From Serinus canaria (Eukaryota > Chordata > Aves > Passeriformes > Fringillidae): a stretch of 64,000 nucleotides of DNA. Location: the NCBI RefSeq assembly GCF_022539315.1, contig NC_066333.1, positions 10,445,001 through 10,509,000 on the forward strand, written 5' to 3'. The position numbers and the translations under genes are program-made. The notes under the pieces are model-generated. The model searched no databases, was not told the DNA's origin, and saw nothing but the letters and a program-made list of their open reading frames with translations. Of this stretch, positions 42,047 through 55,400 are shown piece after piece. The first letter of the stretch is position 1; each line of letters begins with the position of its first letter.

Positions 42047-44939
42047 AAAGGATGAGTCAGTGAGAAAATAGACAGAGCTCAGCAAGGGTGCAACTATTTA
42101 ATATATTATCTTAGCTGATCAGTGTGCCTGCATGAGTCATTTGCTTGGAAAAGGAGGGGGATTTCATATTATTTTTGTATTTTTAATAGGCATTTTTATG
42201 GACTTCAGTTATAATAATGAGAGTACCTGACAATTAGTAATGAAATTAGCCTCACAACAGTGAAATATTTCACAGCATGCACAATATTATTCCTAGTACA
42301 AAGGTGGAAGTGAAGCAGAAGGAAATTAAACTCGAGATTTTCATAAATGTTTCCAAAATAAATAAGCGTATATCAATAAATTTTGATAACTGTTTTCTCA
42401 GCTCAAGACAAAAGCAGAATTTACAAAACATTTTTATACACTAACAAATTTTTTTTAGCTTATAAATGTCAGATGTTAATTTAAACTCTTCAAAGAGTAA
42501 GTAAATCTTTTCAGCAGCCAAAATTAATTAGAAATTCCTATTATTATTTTTTCAGCTATTATTTTTCCTAGTTAGTGTGGTTGATGTATATGAACAAACA
42601 CGGATGTTCCTCAGAAAGAAAAAACCCTGTAATTAACAGAAGGGTTTTTTTGGCAGGGATAATGTTCCTTTTTTCTTTTTTTCTCCAAAACCTTTTTCAT
42701 TTAACGTATTTTATCAGAATGAAATGGTTTAATGAGCAGAGAATTACAGTTGATCCCAGCTGAACCAGACAGGGCTGCCTTTCGAGGTATGTGGCTCCCA
42801 TCAAGCTGCATTCACCTTTGCTATGATTTAAACTTCATTCAGGCACAGCCTTGCTAAAAATACTGACAAGTAACTAATCAACTTCCATAAAATGGAATTT
42901 TTACCTTCACAATAGGAAGCAGGAGTAGGAGGGAACCTGAAAGATTTGCCTATGCATTTCAAATTAGTCTGACCTATAAAAACGCAAACAGCAAGTGGTT
43001 CTATGAAAATGTACTTCTGGTTGGGCTTTTTGGTTTTTTAGTGATAGGATTTTTCATGCCATCCCTTCCTCTCCTTGGAGGAAGCCAGAACCAAAGACAG
43101 CACTATGGAGGGACTGATTTCCATGAGTTATACCTACAAAATGTAAGCTCAGGCTGGTCTTTCAGGACCAAAAAAGGTTCAGTGTCCAAGAACCAGCGGT
43201 AGGTTTGAATGTTTTATATAAAACAGCAGAGAACAAGGTGACAGACCTGCTTCTGTACAAATGAGAGCTGAGCTGCAACTTCACATGTGCACTTCTGGTT
43301 CCAGTTTGTGAGCAGATGAACACAAAAATATTCAGTGCCCAGCAAGCAAAAGCATGGAAAATCAGATCAAAACTCTTACCTAGATCTAGGAGACACAAAA
43401 CGCTCCAGGGCAATCTGAAGATTATGTGGATGGAAATAATCAGATAGTGCTGGTCTTTGAAGATGTTGATTTGTCCTATTCTGGATAATTAAAGAGCAAA
43501 GTCTAACAGAGGGAGCTGTAACTCCTGATAGGAATCACTCAAGCTTCACATTCAGGGCTGGCAAAAGGGCCAGATGCTGCAGAGGAGCAGAAACTCAACC
43601 CAAGCCTGAAACATCAGGGGTCTCACGCTTAATCAAGTTGCACTCTTTGTATGATCTTCCCTGTCATAATGATGCTTTCTGTATGTCAGGTGAAGAGGAA
43701 AACAGCCCCTTGTAAGCCAGTTTGTTTTTTTAATTTCCCACCCCATTTTCACTTTATTTTCCGTGTTTCCTCTAGCATCCTTATTTGAAAACTGCAATGG
43801 AATATATTGCTACAAATCTGGGAGTTCTGTATTTCCATAAGCCAGGTTATCTCTCCAAGGTTACTGGTAGTCTAAGTGAGGAATATAAATTCTTCAGTAC
43901 CTATATAAAATTTATTATTTGTCATTTCCATTAATATTAGAATTTTGCATAGTCGAGTCCTTCTGTTTCATCTCCAGACTGTAGGGTAAAAAGTGCCACA
44001 GAGATTTCAGTCCTTATAAATCAACAAATTTGCCATGGTAAGCTGGTGCCAAGTTGTCCTCTTGCTGTCTAGTCAAAACTCAAAGGAAATCAGTAGGGAA
44101 TGGAAGAGAGCACCAGTTCATTTTGTAAGTACTACCCTTTATTTTTCACAGGAATTCAAGATTTAATCTAAATTATTAATTTAGAAAGGCATTTTTGAGA
44201 CATCAGGTTATTCTCCTCTTCAGACATTTCTACAGCTTAGTAGGACAACACATTAATGGGTTACTCTGTACCCTGCACCGCTGACCACACAAAGACTCCC
44301 TGGCTTCCCTTCCCTCCCTGGTTTTCCAGGACAGACATAAGAATATTTGCCACCTGGCACTTCTTAGTCCTTTTTTCACTCCCTAATTGCACAGAGAAAT
44401 GACACCAATAATCCAAGCTTCAACAATCCCTGACTGAATTGGGAACATGCCCCTACCTCCCCGACACAGAAACAGGTAACGATGCAATTCATGTGAATCC
44501 AGGCACATTTAGTCCTGCTTCAAAAGGGCTAAAGGAACTTCCTGAGAAGGGATGCCAATGACACACCACTGCTACTTGAAATAACTTTGGAATTTTTATA
44601 TTGTTGCCATTTTCTTCCAAGGGAAGAGCTAGCTGCAAATGTCTGCCAGAGAGTTTTACTATTTTTTTTTAATTTTTTTTTTTCACAGCTAATCATTTGA
44701 CTGCTCCAAAAACCCAAAACCAGCACTCACAAGAGGAATAGCAACATGTGTTTGTATTTCGCTAACACTTATCAACAGCAACAATAAATCAACCAAATGT
44801 CTCTGTAACACACTCCTTTTCCCTTCCTTTTCTTTTCCTGTCATCCCGTAATCATCACAGAAAACCACATGGGTAAACTTGATCTCGGAGATTATCCTTG
44901 TGAAGAAAGAAAGTAGCAACACAGGGGAGGCTGGTGGAT

Positions 44940-45260
44940 CCATCTGCAGCGGCGGCAGGCAGCCAACCTCCCCCGGGCATCTGCAGCGGGATGGGCGCGG
45001 GAGGGAGGGATGGCAAGGGAAGGATGCAGCACCCTTGTTGCTGGGTGCCACCCAGCCCAGCTTTTACACCTGCAGCCGCTCTTTGGATGAGAGCGTGGGC
45101 AAAGTGCCATCCTGGCAGCAGCGCCGGTGTCTCAGGAGGGACTGGCTGGAAGGAGGCGATTAGGCTGCCGTCAGCTGGGCAGGGAAACTGGGGCGAGGAG
45201 CTTTGGAGCAGCATGGAAAAGGCAACCATTCCTGCAGGAGGGAGGGAGAGCAGAGAGCCT
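44940..45260. other. GC-rich block just downstream of exon 4
   Basis: A GC- and CpG-enriched stretch (GCAGCGGCGGCAGG, CCCCCGGGC, GATGGGCGCGGGAGG) lies about 100-420 bp past the exon 4 donor. Several frames are open here in both directions, as expected for GC-rich DNA, with no recognisable protein. It may be the shoulder of a locally GC-rich exon neighbourhood or a regulatory element. Confidence 0.4.
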
Positions 45261-45360
45261 GTGCTTGGAGCCAGGCTTCCCACACCTACTGCTTCAGCAG
45301 AGCCATCACAAGGTCACCATTATTATTAGCACTATTGCCAGTATTTGTTCTTTAACTCAC

Positions 45361-45537
45361 CCGGACCAGCTGCTGCGGGAAGGGCCCTCGGGAGTTCTCG
45401 GGCACGTTGATGGGTGGGATGACCCAGTCCCGCTTCTGCCGCCGCAGCCCGTTGGCACTCTGGTGCTGCCGCCACGGCAGCAGGGTGTCACTCTGCTGCT
45501 GCACCAGCTCCCCAGGCAGTGCCTTCCTTCCTTTGGG
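45361..45537 (-). CDS. CDH4: Cadherin-4 (R-cadherin) internal exon, furin site and mature N-terminus (exon 4 by homology)
   Basis: This 177-nt exon (59 codons, phase 0 at both ends) joins in frame to the exon at 60893-61116. It starts [15 protein letters not shown], runs through a Gln-rich pro-linker to LRRQKR, then [20 protein letters not shown] and LVR. RQKR is a proprotein-convertase site. The Asp-Trp that follows is the classical mature N-terminus, and Trp2 is the residue exchanged between EC1 domains in strand-swap adhesion. The acceptor is TTCTTCCCAAAACAG and the donor is CGG/GTGAGT. INVPENS and PQQLVR are as I recall R-cadherin; N-cadherin has INLPENS and PQELVR, so CDH4 is preferred. 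The product is a calcium-dependent homophilic adhesion receptor of the plasma membrane, prominent in neural and retinal tissue. No frameshift or lost key residue is visible. Confidence 0.92.
45427..45441 (-). other. CDH4: Proprotein convertase cleavage site RQKR/D in the cadherin precursor
   Basis: The codons for R-Q-K-R occupy 45430-45441 and the Asp that becomes residue 1 occupies 45427-45429. The Trp2 codon follows at 45424-45426. R-X-K-R is the furin consensus, and cleavage here activates classical cadherins. The site is intact, so the gene shows no sign of decay here. Confidence 0.9.
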
Positions 45538-45674
45538 CTGTTTTGGGAAGAAGAAAGCACAGCCAGTTAGCTTCTTGCTCACTTCTTAGGACCTGTCCAA
45601 CAGTGGCACAAACGGCCATGCGGAACAAAGACACAACGTGTTTACTGGCAGCCCTGCTGCTGCTTCCTTTTCAC

Positions 45675-45790
45675 AGAAACACAGAATCAGAGAATCAGCT
45701 AGGTTGGAAAAAACCTTGCAGATCATCAAGTCCAACCTGTGACCTAACACCACCTCAACTAAACATTCACAAATAAATGGAGCTGTCACT
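45675..45790 (-). mobile_element. CR1-like LINE 3' end, truncated, reverse orientation
   Basis: The + strand reads ACAGAATCAGAGAATCA, then AGGTTGGAAAAAACCTT, GATCATCAAGTCCAACC and a run of ACACCACCTCAACTAAAC. This is the reverse complement of the familiar CR1 tail, which ends in repeated ATTCTGTG-like octamers. Only the last hundred or so bases are present, as usual for 5'-truncated CR1. The inner limit is approximate. Confidence 0.85.
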
Positions 45791-46394
45791 CCCAAGTCAA
45801 GATGCCTCCCAGAATGGATTGTCTTCATTACACCAGCTGCAAGGAGATGCAGCAGAGAACTGGAGTAAAGAAGTCGCTGAAAACTTCCTTTAAGTGCAAT
45901 CTACCAGAACACAAAGAATGGGAAAGGATTCCTTTACAGTCCATTTCATGGGTCCAGCTTTATAGTCTGGTATTGAGCACGAGCAGGGCTACAAAAACCT
46001 GCAGTCTGTGGTTCTGCAAAAGTATTCTGCCACACAAACCCAACCCCAGCCAGAGGAAAATTCAGCCTCTTGGCTGCAAAGGTGCATTAGTTCAGACTTT
46101 TAGTGCTTCATAACAAATGATCTTTATATGAGAGCTGGGTTTTGAACACAAATCCCAAAATACACACCCCACGCTGCCTGGGAAGTGTAATAGATCTCAG
46201 GCACAGTAAATTTTCATTATTTGGTGTGACTTTGAGTTCTTCTTTGTGATTTTTTTTTTAACTATGGATTCTCTGAATTGGAATACTTTGGTGTTGGAAA
46301 TGTTACAGTGCTATGAATAAAAATGGAAATGGTGGGACCATGGTTTTGACTTAGAGAGACTGGCTCACTATTAGAAAATTTATGCCTTATAGAA

Positions 46395-46455
46395 TGGATG
46401 AATCAATGAAATGTAGATTTGGGAAGGCTCTTCAGAGGTTATGCAGTCCCAATAC
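46395..46455 (-). mobile_element. Possible degenerate CR1 tail, reverse orientation
   Basis: GAATCAATGAAATG, TTTGGGAAGGCTCTTCAGAG and GTTATGCAGTCCCAA resemble the reverse complement of a CR1 3' end (AATCAT, GGTTGGAAGGGACCTTCAGAG, TCATCTAGTCCAAC) with several substitutions. Confidence 0.45.
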
Positions 46456-49400
46456 TTCAATACTCTGTGGTCTTCTAGGATTCCAGCAATTACTTCTGAA
46501 AGTCTGCAGAAAAGATAACTAGCAAGGGCTTTTGTTACCATATGGTGACCTGTACTCCCACCAGAAAATGTTTAAACTTTCATAAATCACAAAGACTGCA
46601 AGTCACATTCTTTTCATTTGAGGTAAGATCCAGTGGGAATACTGTTCTCTGAATGTTAAAATTTTCAGCTATTTTTCTCAAAAAAAAAAAAAAAACAAAA
46701 CCAAAAAACCCACTCACCCCAAACCCAATGCCCCAACACACAAGAGCAATGCAGGAAAAGCTATCAAAGCATTTTCTGAGGCTCCTGCCATTTCAAGCCA
46801 CATTCACTTTTAGTCTTACTCCAAACATAAAAACCCAAACACCCTCCAAGCAGTTCTCTGTAGGCACTGATTTCAGTGGGAATCATTGCTTCAGGCCTTC
46901 TGGTTTGATGTAAATCCACCTATTAGCACATTTCAATTCCTGATCGGGAGGTAAAGAAACAGGCAATCACCTCCAGACTACACAGGAGATGAAAACTAAA
47001 CAGTAAATGGAAGTTAAGCTGAGATGTGGCTCCAGAGCTTCTCCAGGAAGGCTGTGTGGACCTTCTCCAGGAAGGCTGGAGATCCTGTGAGCTGGGCACA
47101 GCAGTAAGGAGTCCATTCTCACAGCCTGGTCATGGCTCTGATCTCTGCTACCTCTGGAGGGCAGACATCCACTGGCTGCAAGGATTGGAAGCATTTGTGC
47201 CAAAATGCAGCTATTTTTACTGCAAAACTTAAAAACAAGCCTGTTCCAGAGCTGAATTTTCACAGAACAGACAAATATGGTCTTTTCAGTCACACACAGA
47301 GGCACGTTCTTCAGGTTCTGTCTCACACTCACAATGTGGGTTGTGTTCAACTAAGTGCTGTTTCCACACCTTTAAAAAAATCACTGTTCCATGTTCAATA
47401 TTTAGATGTTGCTCTTAAAATGCTCACTGAAGTGGGCAATAAACAAAGAAACACGATCATGGTGTGGCAGAAGAAGACTTCTTGGGATGGTCAGAATACT
47501 GGTAGGAACTACTGACCTCCTCCTTCCCATGGGATGTAAATATATATCCAAGAGAGGTTTCATTTAAAAATTATTATTATTTACTGACAGAAAGGTATCT
47601 TTTCTGAACACTGATAAACTCAATCTTATCTAAAGAAGAAAATAAATGACAACATGAAACAGAACTATGAGACATGAGCCACAGAATAGTGGATATCCCC
47701 TATTTTTTTAAATTGGCTTGTGATTCCCAAATGGGAATCCTTTGAGAGCAGGTATTTGGATCAGTTTATATAATTGGCAAGTGAGCATGGGGACAGATTA
47801 TGAAAGGATGGTCAAATAATTTGTGCTCTTCTGAGTTTACACAGTGGAATGAGTCTGAACTAAAGACAGACTTGAGAATTAACACGAGTCCCAAAGCTCC
47901 CTGTATACTGAAATAATTAGTGTCAGCTCAGCAAGGCAATACCAGCCTTTTTAGTCTGTATGAAATACTTGCTGGCAGGTGACTAGACAGTGACTAGCTT
48001 GCTTGTCACTCTTGATGATGTTTTCCTATATTAGAATAAATCATCAACATGACTCTTGAGTTTGATATGTAGAATTTCAAAAGCATCTTGCAACAAGAAA
48101 TTTCATCTTTTTTTAAACAACAGCTCTTTTTTATCTTCATTTGTTGACAATGCATTCTCTTGACCTTAATTTCTCTGGTGTTGTTTAAATATGTTGTACA
48201 TGTTTTCTGCTGCTTAAAAGCTGTGAGACAAATGCAGTAACAAAGTCTGGTGAGTATAAATGCCAGAACTATTCAGATGTCTGACTGAAACATCCCATAA
48301 CATATCTGGAATAACAGCATTGTTGAACTGTGAGCCCCAGAAAATTCTCCTGTGTTTCTGAGTTTGCAAGAATCTAACGTTCAACTCAAAAGCAGATTAT
48401 GACCAAATTAAATTAATTCTAAAATATAGCTTCTAATTCTAGTTTTGCTGGGGAACAGTTTTTACTGAGATGATAACTGCTCCTTTTCTGGCCACATGCT
48501 TCATGGAATCTCAGACACATTTTCATAAGATAAAATATTCCTCCACCTTTTGTAGTGCCACCAGAACACAAACTGTCCATAGTCCTTCACAACATTAAGT
48601 CAAGCACCTTTAGTGCTGCTGCTTTGGGGTGGTTTCCCTGCCATTGTTTTTGTGACTCTCTTATATATGTCACAAAAATGGTGGTATGCAGCACCAGGCA
48701 ATCCATGAAATACGTGCCCAGGGGAAAGTGAAATCCACTCTCCATTCCAAAAATTACAGGGTGACATTTATAACTCGTTACAACAGGATCAAACTCTAAA
48801 CATGGAACATGTGAGCATGGGCTTTGGTAACACAAAGATAATTACAGGAGGATATAAAATAGATAATTCAGTAATTACGCCTGTCTATCACTTTAGGACA
48901 CTGATAAGCTAGAGAAATACAGCTGAGCCAAAACAGATGAAAACCTTCAAGATCAAGGGGGAAAAGTAATTACAAAGTGTGGGATGAAGAGAAACAACAG
49001 GAGAAGAGCCCATGCTGGGGTGTAAACTTGTTAGGAGAGTTTGGATTCAGCAGGATCTAATGCCTTAATATTTGTATTGGGGCAGAATCTTTCAGAGCTT
49101 GCTGGTGAAGCTGGGCAGTCCTGTGCTGGCTGAACTATTTAAAACCCAAATTATGCAAGCCTGGGATTGACACTTGGCTCTGAGTTATCCCATGTCTCTT
49201 CCAGCGGGCTTCTGGCCCATAACTGGGACACACATGGACACTGCCAGCACTGGCAAATCATAACACAGCCCTTGTATCTTCTGCTGATAAACACTTCTTT
49301 CTCTGGAATGTGCAACTCTAACATTTGTTATGAGCAGTTGCAGGGCAGAGGCAGAGCCTCCTGGAGACCATCCTCCCTGCATTTGATAGGGCAGCTGAAG

Positions 49401-52400
49401 AGCTGAGGATCAACTGCAGCTCAGAGTGGCAGAATCTGCCCTGCAATTCCTCTTACCACTTTTTTGAATTGGTTATTTTTTTTTTTTGCTATTATTGAAA
49501 TCAATTAAAAACATGCAGAAGTCCATCAGAAACCTTTCACTGAGATGGCAGATCAAGCTTTCAGAAAGCAATGCGAGGTTGCAGGAGGTGCAGCCTCAAT
49601 CACAATCCCAATTTTTTCACAATTTTTAGGGATTGTGAAAAGAACTTTCCTCTCCCAGCCTGCTTCACAGAAGGTGTAGGGGTATCTTGGAGTCCATGAC
49701 AGCAGCTCCAGTGGAATCTCCCAGGAGTCATTTCCAGTCCCTTTTCAGTCTAGAATTGCCTTTAGGGATGGTGAACACAACCTGCTGCATTGGGAAGACT
49801 TCAGAACCCAACACCTTCAGGACACCTTACTCCAAACTAGTGAGGCTGCAGGGAGCTTCAACTAACTCCATTCACACCACAGTGTTGAGAGCTCAGGGAC
49901 ATTCCTGGCACTGGGAATAAAGGATAAGTTGGAAAAGCCATTTAGTGAGTCTATAATCTCCTGTCAGTGCTGGTCTGTGGCTCGTCAGCCTTTCATTTAC
50001 TGGGAGACTCAGACTAAACCCAACCTCTACTCGTGAAAGGGGTTGATAAATAATCCCCTGACAGAAGAGGACACGTGGGATGCCAGCAGCCCCTCCAGCC
50101 CTACGCTGCTCGTGACAAGAAGGCTACGAGCCACTGGCTCTTCACTAGCCCACAAATAAAAGCAGTGAGTGTGAAGAAACACCAGCTCCCACCTTCCGCT
50201 ACACTTAGCAGTAGCCAGCCTCGCCAGCTGGCTTGTCTCCCCTCCCAGCCAACCTGCCTTTGATATCCGTCAGCCTCTGGCTACGGAGACATCTGGAAGT
50301 TATTATCCAGCAGAGCGTATCTCAAACCCATTTACATAATATAATATCATATTTTGTGTTCCTGCTTAGCTGAACATTTTGGATCACTCTAATGTTTGGG
50401 TAAATAAGCCGCCATTCCCTGCATATAAATAACGAGTGAGTCTTAGGGTACGTTTGTTGGAGATTAATAATTTCATAGGGCTCAACCCGAAAAATGAAAT
50501 GCTTCGGCACTAAAATATATTATGCTTGCATTTGCAATAAAAAGTACCTGCAATTGGAGGAAGGGAAATAAGGCCTTTATTTTCCAGGTATCAAAATGAT
50601 TCATGATTTAACCTGTTTTATTTATATGCCAGCCTTGTTATTTTCCGAGGATCTTTAACATTTCACACTAGACATTTTTCAGGAAAGAAATAATACCTGG
50701 GTTGCTTTGCTTCTAGTGTCCCTCATAGGGTTGAACTGAGGCAACGTGTTTTTAATATATTTTTGTCAATACAAGGGGATACAAAGTCCACCTTTAGTCC
50801 ATTGCTCAAACAATATTTCCCTTCATCTCCTATATCAATATACATTTTGAAAACTGCTACCATTTTCTACCAGGGAAAAAAAAGAATCTATTAAAAAAAT
50901 ATTTAATCTGAAGCATTTTTGCTTGTTTCCATGGTAGCTGCAGAAAGGACAGGAGAAAATTATATTTACCAAACAGAAAATAAGACAATGAAAATAGAGC
51001 TTAGTTCTTTAACAAAGGGAACATGAGAGCAGTGCAAAATAAACATTTGCATGAATTCTGTTCTAAGGAAACAACATTTTGCTGACATCAGGGATGGCAG
51101 TGGAGGACGAATGAACCCTTTTTTCCCAAAATGCACCATTTCTCCAGTTTTTGATCTTTCAGTATAGAAAGATATTCTGTTTTGTGTTCTCATACAGTAG
51201 AATGAAAGGGTTGCAGAACAAACAGCAAATTTATTTATTTTACAGTAATTGATTCCTTTTTTATTTAGGTCATTGCTGAAGTTGCTAAAGTTGAAGACAG
51301 GAAAAAAAAGTAGTTTTAAAAAGATCAGACTTTTTATTTTAGACTTTAATTTATTATAGTTGTGCTATGTGCAGCTATTATTTAGGAACTGCACAGGTAA
51401 GGAATCCATAATCTGTTTTTCTCCTTATCCACCCTCTAGAACTCTGAGACGACTGTCTGTATTAGCTTTATTTACTAACAGTTGTAAGCTGTGGTAAATT
51501 TAATCAAAGATAGCTGCATGTCACATCCCATTACCATCATGGCATAAATTGCCATTCATGAATGATTTGTGTCAAAGAGCTCTGAAAACTATTGTTTTAG
51601 CAGCAAGATGTTCCAACATACACAGCTCTTCAGCAGGGGCATTAAATTAATGTGTTTGCAGAGAAGCCACTAATTGACAATGAGATGGGATTTTGGCAGT
51701 ACACTTCCACTTTAAAGATAATGAACAGTGTTCAAATACAGAGGAGAACCCCCTCTGCTCCTAAAACTAGAGTAATAATTTCTGGTATAAACAGGAATAG
51801 AGGGAACCAATCCTGACAGGATATTTCCAGGACCCAAGCAAGCTGTTTGATCATCATGACTTCCAAAAGCAAACAGTGGAATTGCAGCGTTTGTGACCTT
51901 TATCAAATCTGGCTACGTACAATCAGGAATGTTATGTTTGGTTAGGAACTCATTAAACAAAATTACCTCTCCATTTATAGAAACCCTACAAGTACAGTAT
52001 AAAACATTTTAATTAAATCAGCTAGTTAAGCAAAAATTCATTACTTTTTGTTTTTATCAGCTAGCAGTGGGGCTGCATAGAGCAGTTCGCATTAGAGTCA
52101 ATTAGTAAGAAAAATTGTCAGATTTGGCAAGTGCATGAGCTTCCAGAACACATCAGCTGACAGGGAAGAAAAAGTTTGACTAAAAGCTAACCAAGTTACT
52201 GCCCTCAGAGGAGGAGAATGAGCCACGAAACACACACAAATGCATCAGCCTTGCCAAAACCCCTCGTTCCCGAGGAGTCCGTGTCAAAGCTCTACATGCC
52301 CTGCTCCTTGAGAGCTGAAAAATAAAGCATGAATGCAAATTTAAGGATGTTAGGTACCTGGCTGGCTTTGCAAGCTTTGGAAAATTTTACCCAACAGAAC

Positions 52401-55400
52401 TAATAAAATGTGATCAGAGTGACTGAGGAGTCAAAACGCTCTGTGGTGTTGCAGGGCTGCAAAGCAAGAAAAAGCTGAGGAATAGTACAAGGTAAAACCA
52501 GGGAATTTTTAAATAGGGAGAACACAACAGAGTGGCTTGTGAGTCAGGCAGGAGAAGATCCTTTCCTTGCAAAAGGTGCAGTGGGGCCCTTGGTGGGTTA
52601 CTGTAATTAAATGCTGAGTTACGTCTGGACTCCAGGGAAAAGAGATGCACCAGCTCTGGGCAGAACCCATGTGGTTACCACAGAAGATTCTTATTTAAAA
52701 AACCCCAAACACATGTTAATCTCTTTGATCAGAAAACCTAACAGGGCTGGTGAGGGCCCCATGGACACAGGCTGCAGCTAACACCCCCGGGGCCAGAACG
52801 GGGCTTTTTGGGTGCCTGCTGACCAGGCTGGGACAGGAAATGTTGATTTCCCTGTGAAATTTAATCAGAAACCTCCTGAGCTCACCCACACTTTCTGTTG
52901 GAAGTGATCACCAATTTAAGCTGAAATGCAGGCAGTCACCAGAGCACTTCAATAGGCTTTGCTTTTGTGCTGCAGAGTCAGGATGGGCGCGGGCAGCGCT
53001 CACTTCATTTCTGAGCAGGCACAAAATGCCCACAGGATCTCTAAGGGATGGGAGTTCCAGCAGGGAAGGAGAGGCAGAGCTGTGCTCACACTTATTCTGT
53101 GGTACACCACACGGATGATTAGAGGCACCTCCTGGCCAGTGCACTCTTCTCAGGGTTTCAAATGATCTTCCTCTCCCATTCTCTGGAAGAATCACGTACC
53201 AAAGCAGGTACCTTAAAAATCTGTCTGCCTTTGGTGGAATCTTTTATGGCTCCCACAGGTTTCCAGCACCTGTGATACTTTTCTTGTCATTGTCAGGCTT
53301 TGAATATTGCAGGAGCTGTCAATGGACAGAAGATGACATCACCCCCAAAGCAGAGCTCTGGATGTACTTCTCCTCCTCATTTTAAGGCTTGAACATCTCA
53401 TCCCAACAGGAAAAGTTCTGATGAGGTTGTTTCTTTGCAAAGCTCCCCACATCAACTTGACCTTTTCACACACCCTTTGTAAGATCTAATCTCACAGTAC
53501 TTCTCAGGTAGGATTGTTTAAGAAACATCTAAATTACTGTTGTGCTCTACCTTCTAGTGTTTACCAAGAGACACTCCTATCTTCAAGTTAATGTCATTCT
53601 CATAATTGGGAGAAGCCATACACAATGGCTTCAGAAGTACAAGCACTTCTCAAGAGCAGGGCTATTAAATCACAAAATACTCATACTTGTTACGTACTGC
53701 ATATTAGGAATAAAGGTGGTAGATCTTGCCACATACTCTGCAGTGAAAACACCTATTGCAGCCTGGAATAACCTCTCTCATCCTGCACTCTTGAGAAAAA
53801 TGTATGAAAAATCTGGGCTGGAAATCTGAGTTCTTCATCCCCAATAAAATTTCTAAAAAATAATTGACAACACGGCTCCAAAACACAATTCCTTTGCTTC
53901 TAAAACTCAGACTGCTACAAGTGCTCTCAATCACAGAAAGAAGTGGGAGCAAGTCTACCCCTGAAAAGCCTGTGAAAAATTGTAATCTCATTTTATTTCT
54001 CCAAAGCCATGAGGTTCAAAAGATACATGAATTAAAATAATCATAATGAATTAAATGTAACAATACTCCTCCTCTTCATAATGTTTGCAAGTAAAAAGAT
54101 CACAAGAGATTTAAAAGATCACAGGCGCTGCTGCTACTTTAGCACAAAGTAAAGTAATTCAGTCTGGTACTTCTCCTCAGTGCTAGTGTGAGAATTTGCC
54201 CTTTCAAGTTATCCTTTGGTTATTTCAAGAGGCTCTTGAGAAAAGACTGTTCTTCTTTTTTTCTCCAATTCCAGAGTGCACCTAAGAAATGCTCAAATTT
54301 GACCGTGAGGACACATTCAATTTAGCTCAATTTGCAAGATGAAATTTAAGCCTGAGTTTAAATGCTTTGCTGGGTGGGAACAGTGTTTGAGATCTCACTC
54401 CTTGAGGCCCTCAGGCCACCCTGCCCTGCTGGACACCCATCCCTGGCACTCCCCCAGCTGGATGTGCCAGAGGGTCACTGCCTCATCCAGCAATCCAGGA
54501 CCTGGTCTCCAGAGGCTGGGAGGAACCAAAACCCCTCCTTCACACTGAGCTTGCACCCACCAATCTGTCTCAGCTTGCTGGGCTAAAGCAAAGATTGGGA
54601 CATACAGAGACCCTCAAACCAGTTTATTTTAATGGATGTGCCTGTATGAAGCAATTTTTGTCTGTACTCAAACTCATGTTTACAAGCAGCTGTCATCAGA
54701 TTATCACAGCAATGAAAGTATTTTTAGGATATCCAGTCCAAAATACCTTTTTTGAAGTGGCAGTCAGACTTCAGCAGTTACCAACAAAGAACATGAAATG
54801 GGAGGTCAAAAGCTTTGATCTGGCAAGGGCAAGGAACACATCAGAGGCAGGAGCACGCAGCAGTCCAAGGGGTTTGTTTTATCAGGAAAAACTTATTTCT
54901 ATGCAGGCAGTTCAATCCTTAGGACTTCTTTTTGTTTGAAGGAAGACAGATCTGGAGTGAATTTCACTTTCAGATGGTCTTTTGAGCATGGCTTTGAGCC
55001 TGACCCTTGGTATGATGCTGACTGCTTAAGAACTAAATGCAGCAAGTGCAGTGCTTGGAAACTTCCCGTAGTGGGCTGATTTTCCAAGGCAATGAGCACC
55101 TGTGTGTCAAATCTTCTCCTGGCTGCAGCACGAGGCAATGGCATGCAGCACACCTGAAAATCAGGCCAGGGAAGTTCACGTGTTCTCACAACCACCAATC
55201 TCTCCTCCTGCAATGATTACATGGGAGATGTTCAAATTCACTCAAGCACGAGGTCAGGCAAGTTCAGCAGATGCATCTTCATTAGACTTGCACAATTACC
55301 ATGAGCAGTCTCACTGGTAACAATTAAATGATACTAATTCATTAGTCATCTTCTTTCTTATCTTTTCCACTGATCTGATTTGTTAAAACCCCAAACAATG

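Larger units (their letters stand above)
1..45360 (-). other. CDH4: Intron 4 of CDH4 (at least 45.4 kb, runs off the window)
   Basis: The intron begins at the GTGAGT donor after exon 4 and continues past position 1. I searched the translated frames for the next cadherin exon (start of EC1) and did not find it. The content is mostly unique AT-rich sequence with scattered simple repeats: an A-rich tract at 103-147, a TA-rich run at 5821-5847, a T-rich run at 6413-6432 and a TA-rich run at 31271-31300. It also holds one CR1 tail, decayed palindromic repeats and the 21-bp minisatellite. I see no nested gene. Stretches not listed separately hold nothing I can name. Confidence 0.85.

Noticed and set aside
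44855..45329. Open frames of 94-142 aa on both strands beside exon 4
   Set aside because: They are explained by low stop frequency in GC-rich DNA. They do not continue the cadherin reading frame and lack recognisable splice-linked partners.
1..45360. Search for the next cadherin exon (start of EC1, following LVR) in intron 4
   Set aside because: No minus-strand frame shows the expected cadherin calcium-binding or DxNDN-type motifs, so the exon must lie before position 1.
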